This document shows positions 5,449 to 5,492 of a DNA stretch of 5,492 nucleotides, piece after piece. Position 1 is the first letter of the stretch, and each line of letters starts with the position of its first letter. The stretch covers positions 1-5,492 of the forward strand of contig CANDJX010000097.1 in assembly GCA_947385185.1 (NCBI GenBank). The letters are read 5' to 3'. Origin of the DNA: an uncultured Clostridia bacterium (GTDB lineage Bacteria; Bacillota; Clostridia; Christensenellales; Pumilibacteraceae). Below the pieces are notes generated by a model. The model had not been told where the DNA came from and did no database searches. It saw only the letters and a list, made by a program, of their open reading frames with translations. Made by a program: the position numbers and the translations under genes.

Positions 5449-5492
5449 AGATCGGAAGAGCGTCGTGTAGGGAAAGAGTGTGCTTGTCAGTG
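5449..5492. other. Illumina adapter and index sequence (not genomic)
   Basis: Positions 5449-5481 (AGATCGGAAGAGCGTCGTGT and on through AGGGAAAGAGTGT) match the reverse complement of the Illumina TruSeq read-1/universal adapter over all 33 bases. The next eight bases, GCTTGTCA, sit where the i5 index belongs. The final GTG fits the start of the adapter's next constant part. The sequence breaks the conserved dapL frame at 5448, as expected for read-through of a short insert left at a contig end. Confidence 0.96.

Overview
The window looks like a contig end from an anaerobic Clostridia-type Firmicute, probably a gut or other metagenome assembly. Four things point that way: an NfnAB electron-bifurcating transhydrogenase, an LL-diaminopimelate aminotransferase (DapL), strong GGAGG-type ribosome binding sites, and a YhfI-like metallo-beta-lactamase-fold protein. 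The last 44 bases are not genomic: they read as an Illumina adapter plus index, so the natural sequence stops near 5448.

Layout. Bases 1-206 hold dispersed palindromic repeats of the 'cgtcattgcgagg ... cctcgcaatgacg' type, with nested duplications. A bidirectional hairpin terminator at 260-291 closes the operon that follows. All protein genes are on the minus strand. Reading in their direction, from right to left: dapL (N-terminal part missing, 4779-5448), an MBL-fold hydrolase (3690-4349), a membrane-anchored protein of unknown function with a possible SPOR-like domain (2860-3639), nfnA (1773-2627) and nfnB (359-1771). nfnA and nfnB are separated by one base and form a translationally coupled pair. 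In the opposite direction, at 4429-4688, lies an independent small-RNA gene with its own promoter. Its architecture fits 6S RNA. It converges with dapL on a strong shared hairpin terminator at 4693-4726.

How the parts work together. NfnAB interconverts NADH, reduced ferredoxin and NADP+, and so balances redox carriers with biosynthetic NADPH in fermenting anaerobes. DapL makes LL-diaminopimelate for lysine and cell wall in one step. The MBL protein and the membrane protein are probably one transcription unit but have no assigned pathway.

The most interesting region is 2628-2972. A near-consensus promoter (TTGACA, 17-base spacer, TATACT) lies inside the 3' end of the membrane-protein reading frame. 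Its predicted start coincides with the first base of a 279-base segment whose two ends form a perfect 12-bp stem, just upstream of nfnA. A third, internal copy of the same arm could pair with the 3' arm instead. This is what a switching leader RNA would look like, although a small inverted-repeat element or a free-standing non-coding RNA are real alternatives. I could not match it to any RNA family I know.
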